Part shown: piece by piece, positions 33,314 through 43,513 of the stretch
Position numbering within the stretch: position 1 is the stretch's first letter
Layout of the letters: the number at the start of each line of letters is the position of its first letter
Assembly (NCBI GenBank): GCA_963730685.1
Contig: CAVSSP010000004.1
Coordinates: forward strand, 992,001 to 1,056,000
DNA from: Bog-756 sp963730685
GTDB taxonomy: Bacteria; Actinomycetota; Acidimicrobiia; Acidimicrobiales; RAAP-2
Length of the DNA: 64,000 nt
Direction: 5' to 3'
The notes under the pieces: generated by a model
Databases searched by the model: none
Told to the model about the DNA's origin: nothing
Seen by the model: only the letters and a program-made list of their open reading frames with translations
Program-made: the position numbers and the translations under genes

Positions 33314-34243
33314 ATGGCACCATTTCGGTTCGGGGTCCAACTGTCCAACGCCGAGTCGGGGAGGGCATGGCGGGAGATGGCACGGACCATCGAGGACCTC
33401 GGGTACTCGACCCTGTTCATCCCCGACCACTTCGAGGACCAGTTCGGGCCCTTGGTGGCGCTGACCGTGGCGGCCGAGGCCACGTCCCGGTTGCGGGTCG
33501 GTTCACTGGTGTTCGGCAACGACTACCGGCATCCGTTGGTCCTGGCCAAAGAGGTGGCCACGCTGGACGTCTTTTCGGAGGGCCGAGTGGAGTTCGGCCT
33601 GGGTGCAGGCTGGATGACCAGCGATTACGAGCAGTCAGGGATCCCCGACGACACGGCCGGGCGCCGGATCTCCCGCATGGCCGAGAGCCTGACCGTCATG
33701 AAGTCCCTGTGGGCCACGGGCGAGGCGACCTTCGACGGCGAGTTCTACAAGATCACCGGCGCCACGGGTTCGCCACAGCCGGTGCAGCGGCCGCACCCGC
33801 CCATCATCATCGGGGGCGGTGGCCGGCGGGTCCTGGGCATCGCCGCCCGGCACGCCGACATCATCGGGGTGAACCCGAGCCTGGCGGCCGGCTACATCGG
33901 GCCTGAGGTCCTGGAGACGACGACGGCCGACTACTACCACCAGCGGATCCAGTGGATCCGGCTGGCGGCCGGCGATCGTTTCGACACGCTCGAACTCCAG
34001 TGCCTGACCTTCCTCGTCCAGATCGTTCCCAACCGCGACGAGGCCATCGCCTCCCTGGCGGGCGCCCTGTCGGTCACCCCCGAGCAGGTCGAGACATCCC
34101 CGATCGCCCTCGTCGGCACGGCGGCGCAGATCGCCGACACCCTCCGGCAGCGCCGCGAGGCCTTCGGCTTCAGCTACATCGTGGTCCACGAAGCAGAGTT
34201 GCAAGCGTTCGCCCCCGTGGTTGCCGAGCTGGCCGGCACCTAG
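33314..34243 (+). CDS. LLM-class (luciferase-like) F420-dependent oxidoreductase, TIGR03621-like
   Basis: A 309-residue TIM-barrel protein. It has FGVQLSNAESG, EDLGYSTLFIPDHF, EGRVEFGLGAGWMTSDY and PPIIIGGGGRRVLGIAARHADI. These place it in the luciferase-like family, actinobacterial members of which mostly use coenzyme F420 rather than FMN. The substrate is unknown. nadD follows three bases after its stop, so the two are probably co-transcribed. Confidence 0.88.
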   Translation: MAPFRFGVQLSNAESGRAWREMARTIEDLGYSTLFIPDHFEDQFGPLVALTVAAEATSRLRVGSLVFGNDYRHPLVLAKEVATLDVFSEGRVEFGLGAGWMTSDYEQSGIPDDTAGRRISRMAESLTVMKSLWATGEATFDGEFYKITGATGSPQPVQRPHPPIIIGGGGRRVLGIAARHADIIGVNPSLAAGYIGPEVLETTTADYYHQRIQWIRLAAGDRFDTLELQCLTFLVQIVPNRDEAIASLAGALSVTPEQVETSPIALVGTAAQIADTLRQRREAFGFSYIVVHEAELQAFAPVVAELAGT

Positions 34244-34245
34244 GG

Positions 34246-34845
34246 GTGTCCGTCGCCTCCTGCCGGATCGGGATCTTCGGCGGAACGTTCGACCCCGTCC
34301 ATACCGCCCACCTGGAGGCGGCCGAGGAGGTGAAACGGGCACTGGGGCTGGATCGGATGCTCCTGGTGGTGGCCAACCAGCCCTGGCAGAAGGAGGGCCA
34401 GCGGCCGGTGACGCCGGCGGAGGACCGATTCGCCATGGTCAGGGCGGCACTGGTGGGGCGGCCCGGGCTCGAGGCCTCCCGGATCGAGATCGACCGGGGT
34501 GGGCCCTCGTACACGATCGACACCGTCCGCCAGCTCCGCCAGACCGATCCGGGGGCCGAACTGTTCGTGGTGGTGGGATCGGACGTGGTCTCCGGGCTCA
34601 CCACCTGGAAGAACGAGCCGGACCTCCGTCACGAGGCGACCCTGGTCGTCGTGGGCCGGCCGGGCGCCCCCGTCGTGCCCCCGCCGCCGGGCTGGCATGC
34701 GGTCGACGTGGCGGTCGCCCCCCTCGACCTCTCGAGCACCGAGCTCCGGGACCGGCTGGAGGCCGGAGAGCCGGTGGACGGGATGGTCCCCCCAGAGGTG
34801 GTGCGTTGCATCCGACAGCGAGGTCTGTACGCTACGAGGAGATGA
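34246..34845 (+). CDS. nadD: nicotinate-nucleotide adenylyltransferase
   Basis: A 199-residue nucleotidyltransferase. The GGTFDPVHTAH motif at residues 12-22 is the (H/T)xGH-type ATP site region. PSYTIDTVRQL and the C-terminal LSSTELRDRL (ISSTxIR motif) match NadD. It makes deamido-NAD from NaMN. GTG 34246 follows the previous stop by two bases. The nadD / membrane protein / rsfS order matches other Actinobacteria. Confidence 0.94.
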   Translation: MSVASCRIGIFGGTFDPVHTAHLEAAEEVKRALGLDRMLLVVANQPWQKEGQRPVTPAEDRFAMVRAALVGRPGLEASRIEIDRGGPSYTIDTVRQLRQTDPGAELFVVVGSDVVSGLTTWKNEPDLRHEATLVVVGRPGAPVVPPPPGWHAVDVAVAPLDLSSTELRDRLEAGEPVDGMVPPEVVRCIRQRGLYATRR

Positions 34846-35252
34846 ATGTGCGGACGACGCAGAACGGAGCAGACGGCACCACGTCGGCGCCCGGACTGTA
34901 TCCGGCAGGTTCCCGCCCCACTCCCGCATCGTTGATGGCGCTCGCCACTGCGCCCGCACCCGAGGCGACCGTCATCGAGCCGGTGGCGTCACCGGAGGCG
35001 CCGGTGCCCGTGGTCCAGCCGGATTCGAGGGCCGATGTCCGGCGCTCCCTCCGGGCGGCCCGCCGGCACCGACGGCACATCATGGTGGGATGTGCGGTGG
35101 TCATCGCCGTCTGCGTGGTCCTGACCCTCCTCATCGTGGGCATGGCCCGGGACCGCCGACCGGCCACCCAGGTCATCGTCCCCGGAGTGGCGCTCGGCGC
35201 CGGTCCAACGGCACCATCGAGCCTCGTCGAGCCCGCGGCCGCCCCGACGTGA
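34842..35252 (+). CDS. small single-pass membrane protein, unknown function
   Basis: A 136-residue protein with a Pro/Ala-rich N-terminus of about 80 residues. A basic patch (RRSLRAARRHRRH) precedes one membrane helix (GCAVVIAVCVVLTLLIVGMA), and a short Pro/Ala tail follows. By the positive-inside rule the N-terminus is cytoplasmic. The ATG overlaps the nadD stop (ATGA). GTG 34848 has better spacing from GAGGAG and may be the real start. Variable membrane proteins are common in this position between nadD and rsfS. Confidence 0.7.
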   Translation: MNVRTTQNGADGTTSAPGLYPAGSRPTPASLMALATAPAPEATVIEPVASPEAPVPVVQPDSRADVRRSLRAARRHRRHIMVGCAVVIAVCVVLTLLIVGMARDRRPATQVIVPGVALGAGPTAPSSLVEPAAAPT

Positions 35253-35343
35253 CCACCCCGACCCACCACCCCACCCCGACCGACCTCACCCCGACCCACC
35301 CCACCCCGAACCCGTGCGCCGCGGCGCCGGAAGGAGAACACCC

Positions 35344-35744
35344 TTGAGCTCACCCAGCGCCTTGCCGGTCGTCGACCACCGAGACCCCTTCGTCCCCGAG
35401 GAGTGCAAGGTGGCCGCCCTGGCCGCCGATTCGAAATCGGGTGACGACACCGTGGTGCTGGCCGTCGGCGATCTGCTCGGGGTCACCGAGGCATTCGTGA
35501 TCACGAGCGGCCGGAACTCGCGCCAGGTCAAGACGATCGTCGACCAGGTGGAGCTCGAGGTGAAGGTGGCCGGGGGCGCGGCCCGCTCCGGGTCGAGGGC
35601 CTCGATGATGCCCGCTGGGTGCTGATGGACTACGGGGACTTCCTGGTCCACGTCTTCCTCGACGAGGCCCGCGAGTTCTACGACCTCGAGCACCTGTGGG
35701 CGGATGCGCCCAGGATCCCCTGGCGGGTCGCCGCCGAGCGCTGA
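35344..35744 (+). CDS. rsfS: ribosomal silencing factor RsfS, interrupted by an apparent one-base frameshift
   Basis: The frame from TTG 35344 (AAGGAG about nine bases upstream) reads AALAADSKSGDDTVVLAVGDLLGVTEAFVITSG, the N-terminal half of RsfS/DUF143. At the G5 run 35571-35575 the frame breaks. A frame offset by one continues PLRVEGLDDARWVLMDYGDFLVHVF and ends ...RIPWRVAAER at 35744, the normal C-terminal half. One missing G in the run restores a protein of about 133 residues. RsfS binds L14 and blocks subunit joining in starvation. A short C-rich tract lies between it and the upstream gene. Confidence 0.85.
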
Positions 35745-35778
35745 ACGGCCGTCCCGATCGCTCCGGTGGCCCGAAGGG

Positions 35779-36390
35779 TCACGCCGGGGAGGCGACCGGG
35801 AGGGGTGCCTGGGGCAGGTAGGTCGACCGGGACACCGGCCCGGAGGCCTGGGTGCCGTTCCCCTCGGGCACCGGAATGGGCTGTCCGGCGATCTGGAACA
35901 CGACGCCCTTGACCTCGGGGAACTGGGTGGCGGTGAAGACGACCTGGGCGATGGCCAGGGTCTCGTCGATGCCGACGACCTGGACCGGGGTGGTGCTGAA
36001 GTCCACCGTGGCGATGCTGCCGTTGACGGTGGCGGTGACCGTGGTGGCCGGGATGAGGAAGGTCTGGAGTCCTGAGCCGGCCTCGGCGGCGGTGGGGCCT
36101 TCGAGCAGGGCGCTCAGGATCTGGGTGAGGTTGGCGGGAACCCGGAGGTAGCGCGAGACGGCGAACACGTGCTGGTTCTGGGCCACCAGGTAGATGGGTA
36201 CCCGGGCCGTGGCGTCGGCCGGAAGGGTGGTGGCGGTCGTGGTCGGGGTCACCGGGTCGAGGAGATGGAAGGGCACCGCGCTCTTGGCGATGGCAGTCGG
36301 GGTCTTGGCGACGGGGATCCCGCAGGCGGTCGCCGCCACCGCGACGACGAGGACGGCCACCGCCGCCCACGGTCGTGTCCGGCGCCTCAC
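35779..36390 (-). CDS. GerMN-domain lipoprotein (reduced LpqB-like)
   Basis: A 203-residue protein with a lipoprotein signal (AVAVLVVAVAATAC; the Cys is near residue 23). A GerMN domain follows, with VPIYLVAQNQHVFAVSRYLRVP, ILSALLEGP and VDFSTTPVQ. The GTG overlaps the stop of the upstream sensor kinase (GTGA). In many Actinobacteria the MtrA-MtrB pair is followed by LpqB, a longer lipoprotein with GerMN plus a propeller domain. Here only the GerMN part exists. It probably modulates the kinase outside the membrane. Confidence 0.85.
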   Translation of the reverse strand: MRRRTRPWAAVAVLVVAVAATACGIPVAKTPTAIAKSAVPFHLLDPVTPTTTATTLPADATARVPIYLVAQNQHVFAVSRYLRVPANLTQILSALLEGPTAAEAGSGLQTFLIPATTVTATVNGSIATVDFSTTPVQVVGIDETLAIAQVVFTATQFPEVKGVVFQIAGQPIPVPEGNGTQASGPVSRSTYLPQAPLPVASPA

Positions 36391-37901
36391 GACGGGCCCC
36401 AGGGCGTGCCGGCCGAGGACAGGGGGAGCTCGACGATGAACCGTGAACCGCCCCCCGGGGCGTCCTCGATGTGGACCGTCCCGCCGTGGAGCCTGACGTG
36501 TTCGGCGACCAGGGACAGCCCCAGACCGGTGCCTTCACTCGATGCCCGCTGACCGGCCTGACTGCCCCGGTAGAAGCGCTCGAAGAGGTGGTCCCGTTCG
36601 TCGTGGGGGATCCCCGGTCCCCGGTCCTCGACGATGACGCGGATGGTCCGGGGTTCGTCCATGTCGCCGTGGACGGGCGGATGGCGCTCCACCATCACCC
36701 TGGCCACGCCCCCCGCATAGAGGTTGGCGTTCTCCAAGAGGTTGGCCATCACCCGCTCGAATCGACGTTTGTCCACCCGGAGGCGCAGGCCCTCGACGCC
36801 CGGCCCGACCTCCACGGGGAAGTCCACGGCCGACCGTTGGCCGTCCGGGCCCGCCGGTGCGGAGGCGGCAACGGATCGGCGCACCAGCTCGCCGGGATCG
36901 ACCTCGTCGAGCGAGAGCTCGGCGGAGCCGGCGTCGAACCGCGAGATCTCCAACAGGTCGTCGACCATCCTGGTGAAGCGGTGCAGGTCGCCGTCGAGGA
37001 GCTCCAGCGCGCTGCGGGCCCGGGGCGAGAGCTCGTCGCGGTGGCCCTCGAGGATGCCGACCGTGGCGGTCAGCGTCGTCAGGGGGGAGCGGAGCTCGTG
37101 GCTCACGTCCGAGGTGAACCGGGCCTCGCGCTCGATGCGGTCCTGGAGGTTGGCGGTCATCCGATTGAAGGCCGAGGCCAGCTCTTGGAGGTCGACGTCG
37201 TCCCCGGCCTCGACCCTCGTATCCAGTTCGCCTCCGGCCACCGCCACCGCCGCCTCGGTGATCCCGCCCAGGGGACGCAGGGCCCGGCCGCTCGCCCACC
37301 GTCCGAGCGCCGCTCCGGCGAGGGTGGTGACCAGCGCCGCCGCCGCCAGGGCGAAGGCCAGGGTGCGGAGGGTTCCCTCGAGCTCGTCCAGCGAGAAGAA
37401 CTCGAAGTAGGCGGCGTGCACCGCCGGGAGCGGGATCCCGATGGCCAGCTGCGGGGCCCCGCCCACCGACACGATCTGGGAGGCGGGGGTGCTGCTCAGC
37501 ACGAGCGTCTGGAGCCCGCCGGGGAGTGCGCTCTGGCCCACCGAGATCGAGGTGGCGAACCAGTGGCCCCGGCTGTGGAGGACCGAGTAGGAGCCGGGAG
37601 GCAGCGGTCCGGCCGAGCCGATCAGCTGGTCGGGCTGGGTCGCCGGCGAGCGCAGGGCGTTCTGGACCAGCAGGGCGTTGGCGAACGTCTGTCGCTGGTC
37701 GGCCCCCTGGCGCTCGTTGAGATAGCTCTGGCGGGCGGTGAAGTAGGTGATGCCGGCCATGAGGGTGGACAGGACGAAGGCGCCGATGGCGAAGGTGGCC
37801 GTGACCCGGGCCCGGAGCCCGAGGCCCGCCGACAGCCGGGTGCGCCGCGGCCGGTGCGAGGAGCGGACGGCGACCGGCCCGTCGGACGTGGCCGGACCCA
37901 T
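36387..37901 (-). CDS. mtrB: sensor histidine kinase, MtrB-like
   Basis: A 504-residue membrane kinase. Two membrane helices (about residues 33-53 and 178-200) bracket an extracellular sensor region. A HAMP domain follows, then HisKA with the phospho-accepting His in SDVSHELRSPL. The ATPase domain has N (LLENANLYA), G1 (DRGPGIP), F (FERFYRGS) and G2 (GTGLGLSL) boxes. It is three bases after the response regulator and overlaps the lipoprotein gene. The MtrB name rests on this order; the pair regulates wall metabolism in relatives. Confidence 0.88.
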   Translation of the reverse strand: MGPATSDGPVAVRSSHRPRRTRLSAGLGLRARVTATFAIGAFVLSTLMAGITYFTARQSYLNERQGADQRQTFANALLVQNALRSPATQPDQLIGSAGPLPPGSYSVLHSRGHWFATSISVGQSALPGGLQTLVLSSTPASQIVSVGGAPQLAIGIPLPAVHAAYFEFFSLDELEGTLRTLAFALAAAALVTTLAGAALGRWASGRALRPLGGITEAAVAVAGGELDTRVEAGDDVDLQELASAFNRMTANLQDRIEREARFTSDVSHELRSPLTTLTATVGILEGHRDELSPRARSALELLDGDLHRFTRMVDDLLEISRFDAGSAELSLDEVDPGELVRRSVAASAPAGPDGQRSAVDFPVEVGPGVEGLRLRVDKRRFERVMANLLENANLYAGGVARVMVERHPPVHGDMDEPRTIRVIVEDRGPGIPHDERDHLFERFYRGSQAGQRASSEGTGLGLSLVAEHVRLHGGTVHIEDAPGGGSRFIVELPLSSAGTPWGPS

Positions 37902-37904
37902 CGG

Positions 37905-38582
<678 letters not shown>

Positions 38583-38637
38583 GGCCAGATCATGGCACGG
38601 TCCACCGGGTGTTTCGGAGCGGACCGGGCCCTACAGG

Positions 38638-40323
38638 TCAGGAGTTGAGCCAGATCTGCGTCGGCCAGATCGCCCCGGTGATGAAGCCGAAGGCGGACCC
38701 GTCATCGGGGACGGTGGGGTTGTTGAAGTTCTCGACCTGGGGCTGGGCACCGACCGACCACACCGTGCGTGCACTCCACAGGTAGGGGATCTCCGAGCCC
38801 ATCAATTTGCCCACCTCTTGGTAGGCGGCCGTCCGATCGGCCTGATCCGGCGACTGGCGGCCCTTGATGAGGGCGGCCTGCATGTTCGGGTCCCCGTTTC
38901 GGGCCATGTTGATGGAGAAGGTCGGATTGATGTTGGTGGGGCTCCAGTAGATGTAGTTGAGGTCGGGGTCGACCGCCCCGAACTGCCGCCACACCTGGGC
39001 CTGGAACGTACCCAGGAGGGCGGTGTTGATGATGTTCGCCTGCTGGATCGGCGAGAGCGAGACCGTCATGCCCACCGCCTGGAGCTGGGACTGGAGGAAT
39101 TCGGCGATCCTGGTCGTGCTGGCATCGGGCACATGGTTGATGGTCAGGACCACGGGCTTTCCCGTCTCCTGCTGGACCTCCTTGACCAGCTGGGCGGCCT
39201 TGGCGGCGTCGGGTTCGGGATAGCCGGTGGGGGCGAAGTACGGCGAGCCCTCCACGAACGGCCCGTTCGACGGCGGCTCGACGCCACGCGAGATGACCGT
39301 CGAATAGGCGGCCGAGCTGGCCGCCATGGCGGCCGCCTGTCGCACCTTCAGATTGTCGAACGGGGCCTTGGACAGGTTCAACAGGACACAGTCCATGTCG
39401 GGCTCGCCGGCCACGTGCGTGGAGTCGTCGATGTACGCGATCGAGCTGTCGGCCCGGAGCTCGGCGGTGACGTGGGGGGTGGAGGTGTGCATGATGTCCA
39501 CGCTGCCGGTCTTGAGGCTGGCGATGAGCTGATCGGGGTCGGGGATGGGCCGATAGGTGATGCTGTCCAGGTACGGATAGCCGGGTCGCCAGTAGTGGGC
39601 GTTCCGCGTCGCCGTGAAGTGGTTGTTCGGCTCCCACTCCTGGTACACGAAGGGCCCGGTGCCGACGGGGCGGGTCTGGCTCCCGGTGGCCAGCCACTTG
39701 GGTTCGGCGATGAACGCCACCTGGCCGCCGATGCCGCCGGCCAGGAAGTAGTCGAAGGGCACCCAGGGGGAGCTCATGGTCACCGTGACCTCGAGCGGGC
39801 CGGTGACGTCGACCTTGTCGAGTGTGGTCAGCGCCGGCCCGGTGAGCAGGGCCTGCTTCTGCGCCTCGAAATTGGCGGCCACGGCGGCCCCGTCACAGGG
39901 CGAACCGTCGTGGAACACCACCCCGGGGCGGATGGTGATGGTCCACACCGAGTAGTCGGCGTTGGGGGTGATCGACTGAGCCAGGTACGGCTTCGCCGTG
40001 CCGTCGGCGGCGATGATGGCCAGCGGATCGAAGACCGTCCTGGCGTAGAGGATCCCGCTGGTGTCGAACGTGCCCTTGGTGGGGCTGAACCCCACCTCTT
40101 CGGCCTCGGTGCCGAAGGTCAGGGAGCCGCCCCGCTTGGGGGTCGCCGTCGAGATGCCGTTCGACCGGGTCGATCCCCCCGGCGACCCGGTGGTGCTGGA
40201 CGAAGACCCCGACCCCGAGCTGCACGCGGCCAGAATCCCGCCCGATGCACCGACGACGGCCAAGCCCGCCCCGGTGGCCGCCCCCCGGGCGAGAAATGAG
40301 CGTCGGTCGATTCGATCGGACAT
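38638..40323 (-). CDS. peptide/oligopeptide ABC transporter substrate-binding lipoprotein
   Basis: A 561-residue SBP_bac_5 family protein. The N-terminus has a Tat motif (DRRSFLARG) and a lipobox-type Cys (GGILAAC), followed by a Ser/Gly linker. FSPTKGTFDTSGILYARTVFDPL and the family motif region around PYLAQSITPNADYSVWTITIRPGVVFHDG are clear. A strong Shine-Dalgarno sequence (AAGGGGGA) fixes the ATG. No permease or ATPase genes are adjacent, so its transporter partners lie elsewhere. Confidence 0.92.
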   Translation of the reverse strand: MSDRIDRRSFLARGAATGAGLAVVGASGGILAACSSGSGSSSSTTGSPGGSTRSNGISTATPKRGGSLTFGTEAEEVGFSPTKGTFDTSGILYARTVFDPLAIIAADGTAKPYLAQSITPNADYSVWTITIRPGVVFHDGSPCDGAAVAANFEAQKQALLTGPALTTLDKVDVTGPLEVTVTMSSPWVPFDYFLAGGIGGQVAFIAEPKWLATGSQTRPVGTGPFVYQEWEPNNHFTATRNAHYWRPGYPYLDSITYRPIPDPDQLIASLKTGSVDIMHTSTPHVTAELRADSSIAYIDDSTHVAGEPDMDCVLLNLSKAPFDNLKVRQAAAMAASSAAYSTVISRGVEPPSNGPFVEGSPYFAPTGYPEPDAAKAAQLVKEVQQETGKPVVLTINHVPDASTTRIAEFLQSQLQAVGMTVSLSPIQQANIINTALLGTFQAQVWRQFGAVDPDLNYIYWSPTNINPTFSINMARNGDPNMQAALIKGRQSPDQADRTAAYQEVGKLMGSEIPYLWSARTVWSVGAQPQVENFNNPTVPDDGSAFGFITGAIWPTQIWLNS

Positions 40324-40465
40324 GGTCCCCCTTCGACGTGGTGCGCGATTGGGGTGGACGATAGCGCCGACAGCTGTATGGGGGGTGGGCACGATCGGGG
40401 GAGCGTCCCGCCAGCGGCCGGGGCGGCAGGCCCCGGGGGTGTCGGGATCCGAGGGGCCGGGCCGG

Positions 40466-40471
40466 TACTGT
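40466..40471 (+). promoter_or_regulatory. -10 TACTGT for xerC, 6 bases from GTG
   Basis: TACTGT ends six bases before GTG 40478, predicting a leaderless mRNA for xerC. Confidence 0.55.
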
Positions 40472-40477
40472 TCTCCC

Positions 40478-41383
40478 GTGTCCTGGGAGATCGATGCCTA
40501 CCGCCGCTCGGTCGGCGGACTGTCGCCGGCGTCGGTGCGCGCCTACTCCTCCGACGCCGCCCGGTTCGCCGAGTGGGCGTCCCGCGGGGGAGCCCAGGGG
40601 CCCGCCGACGTCGACCGGATCCTGCTCCGGCGGTACCTGGCCTTCCTGGCCACCCGCCGGTACGCCAAGGCGTCCATCGCCCGGATCGCCGCCTCCCTGC
40701 GGTCGTACTTCCAGTGGTGTGCCAAGCGCGGTCTGGTGGCCGCCGACCCCTCGACTCGGCTGTCGGCCCCGTCACCCGACTCCCGCTTGCCCCGGGTCCT
40801 CGGCCACGGCGAGCTCCAACAGCTGCTGGAGCCGGCCGGGGAGGCGGTGGAGCCCGATGCCGGGGGGGGCGGGGACACGGGCCCTTCGCCGGTGGACCGG
40901 CGTGACGACGCCGTCCTGGAGCTGCTCTACGGGAGCGGGCTCCGGGTGGCGGAGCTGTGCGACCTCGATGTCGGCGACCTCGATCTCGGCCGGACGGTCG
41001 TGACGGTGACCGGCAAGGGGTCCAAGCAGCGCCAGGTGCTGATCCACCAGCGGTGCGTGTCGACCCTCGCCACCTGGTTGGCCGGACCGCGCCAGTCCAT
41101 GGCCAACGAGGACAGCCCACGGTCCGCCCTCTTCTACAACCGGCGGGGAAACCGCCTCGGGCCACGGGACGTCCGCCGCCTCCTGGACCGGCGATCGCCG
41201 GTCCCGACCCACCCGCACGCCCTCCGCCACAGCTTCGCCACCCACCTCCTCGACGGGGGTGCCGACCTGCGTGTGGTGCAAGAACTGCTGGGTCACGCCA
41301 GTCTCCAGACCACACAGGTCTACACTCATGTAAGCAAGGAACGCTTGCTCACGGTCTACGCGGGCACGCACCCAAGGGCCTAA
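40478..41383 (+). CDS. xerC: tyrosine recombinase XerC
   Basis: A 301-residue tyrosine recombinase. The core-binding domain spans about 1-90. The catalytic residues are Arg156, Lys180, His247, Arg250, His273 and nucleophile Tyr282 (in TQVYTHVS). It resolves chromosome dimers at dif together with a XerD-type partner. The loop near residues 120-145 is Gly-rich. Its place before whiG and rpsB is the usual one for a housekeeping XerC, not a phage integrase. Confidence 0.93.
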   Translation: MSWEIDAYRRSVGGLSPASVRAYSSDAARFAEWASRGGAQGPADVDRILLRRYLAFLATRRYAKASIARIAASLRSYFQWCAKRGLVAADPSTRLSAPSPDSRLPRVLGHGELQQLLEPAGEAVEPDAGGGGDTGPSPVDRRDDAVLELLYGSGLRVAELCDLDVGDLDLGRTVVTVTGKGSKQRQVLIHQRCVSTLATWLAGPRQSMANEDSPRSALFYNRRGNRLGPRDVRRLLDRRSPVPTHPHALRHSFATHLLDGGADLRVVQELLGHASLQTTQVYTHVSKERLLTVYAGTHPRA

Positions 41384-41391
41384 GGGGACAA

Positions 41392-42231
41392 TTGGCTTCG
41401 CAACTGGACAGTGTCGGACACGGGATCGACGCCCTGTGGGCCGAGTACAAGAAGACCGGCGCGAGGGCGTTGCGCGATCAGTTGATCGTCCACTACGCCC
41501 CGGTGGTCAAGTACGTGGCCGGCAGGGTCTCGGTGGGCCTGCCCCGCCACGTCGACGAAGCCGACCTGGCCAGCTACGGGATCATCGGGCTGATCGACGC
41601 CATCGAACGCTTCGAGCCGGTCCGCAAGATCAAGTTCGAGACCTACGCCATCCCGAGGATCAAAGGGGCGATCATCGACGAGCTGCGCTCGATCGACTGG
41701 GTCCCCCGGTCGGTGCGGGCCAAGGCCCGGGCCGTCGAGCAGTCGTACTCCAAGCTCGAGGCGACCCTTCACCGCACCCCGACCGACACCGAGGTCGCCG
41801 CCGACCTCGAGATGACGGACGCGGAGTTCCAGACCGCCTTGCGCAAGATCTCCTTCGTGGGCGTGGTGGCGCTGGACGAGGTGTTCCGGGGCGGGGACCG
41901 GTCGGACCGGTCGACCCTCGGGGAGACCCTGCCCGACAGCACCGCGGGCCCGATGGACACCTTCGAGGTGAAAGAGACCAAAGAGGCGCTCATCCATGCA
42001 GTCAGCCAAATGGCCGAACGGGAGAAGACGGTCCTCACCCTCTACTACTACGAGGGCCTGACCCTGGCCGAGATCGGCGACATCCTGGGCGTGACCGAGT
42101 CACGCGTCTGCCAGATCCATACCAAGGCGGTACTGCAGCTGCGGGCCAAGCTGGCCGACCGACCGGAGGGGACGGGCCGCCGACCCGATGCCCCCGCCAA
42201 GGCGGGCGCAGTCTCGGCGTCGAAGCGCTGA
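41392..42231 (+). CDS. whiG: RNA polymerase sigma factor, WhiG/FliA (sigma-28) type
   Basis: A 279-residue sigma factor. Region 2 has DLASYGIIGLIDAIERFEP and KFETYAIPRIKGAIIDELR. The DWVPRSVR motif is typical of the WhiG/FliA group. Region 4 is LTLAEIGDILGVTESRVCQIHTKAV. TTG 41392 has AAGGGG four bases upstream, which overlaps the xerC stop, so expression is coupled to xerC. In Streptomyces WhiG starts sporulation; elsewhere the group drives motility. No flagellar genes or anti-sigma factor are visible here. Confidence 0.93.
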   Translation: MASQLDSVGHGIDALWAEYKKTGARALRDQLIVHYAPVVKYVAGRVSVGLPRHVDEADLASYGIIGLIDAIERFEPVRKIKFETYAIPRIKGAIIDELRSIDWVPRSVRAKARAVEQSYSKLEATLHRTPTDTEVAADLEMTDAEFQTALRKISFVGVVALDEVFRGGDRSDRSTLGETLPDSTAGPMDTFEVKETKEALIHAVSQMAEREKTVLTLYYYEGLTLAEIGDILGVTESRVCQIHTKAVLQLRAKLADRPEGTGRRPDAPAKAGAVSASKR

Positions 42232-42264
42232 CCACGGCGCCGGCCGGCTGAACGACGGCGCCAA

Positions 42265-42334
42265 GGAACCCGGTTCCTCGACTCCGAGCGTTCCCGAACC
42301 CGGTTCCGCCAACCGGAGTGGAGCACCCGGCTCC
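42265..42334. repeat. three related palindromes upstream of rpsB
   Basis: GGAACC-C-GGTTCC at 42265-42277, a near copy at 42295-42307 with its centre exactly 30 bases further on, and GGAGC-ACCCG-GCTCC at 42320-42334. All share ACCCGG(T/C)TCC. The third covers the expected -35 position of the TACGAT promoter at 42343. Operator sites are the favoured reading; hairpins at the end of whiG are the alternative. Confidence 0.6.
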
Positions 42335-42342
42335 GCAGCCAC

Positions 42343-42348
42343 TACGAT
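42343..42348 (+). promoter_or_regulatory. -10 TACGAT of rpsB
   Basis: TACGAT lies 122 bases before the rpsB start, predicting a leader of about 115 bases. That differs from the leaderless pattern elsewhere and leaves room for autoregulation by S2. Confidence 0.45.
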
Positions 42349-42470
42349 GGTTGGGCCTCGCCATCCGGCGCGGCGTTCGAGCAGCATCAACTATGCACCC
42401 GGCCGCGTCCACGGTCGCCCCTCTGGGGTGCAGTGGCCGGGGTGGAGCAACCGTCAGAAGGAGCAGTCAT

Positions 42471-43511
<1,041 letters not shown>

Positions 43512-43513
43512 CC

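Noticed and set aside
40478..41383. phage or island integrase
   Set aside because: Sequence and position before whiG-rpsB match housekeeping XerC. There is no tRNA gene, att-like repeat or shift in base composition around it.
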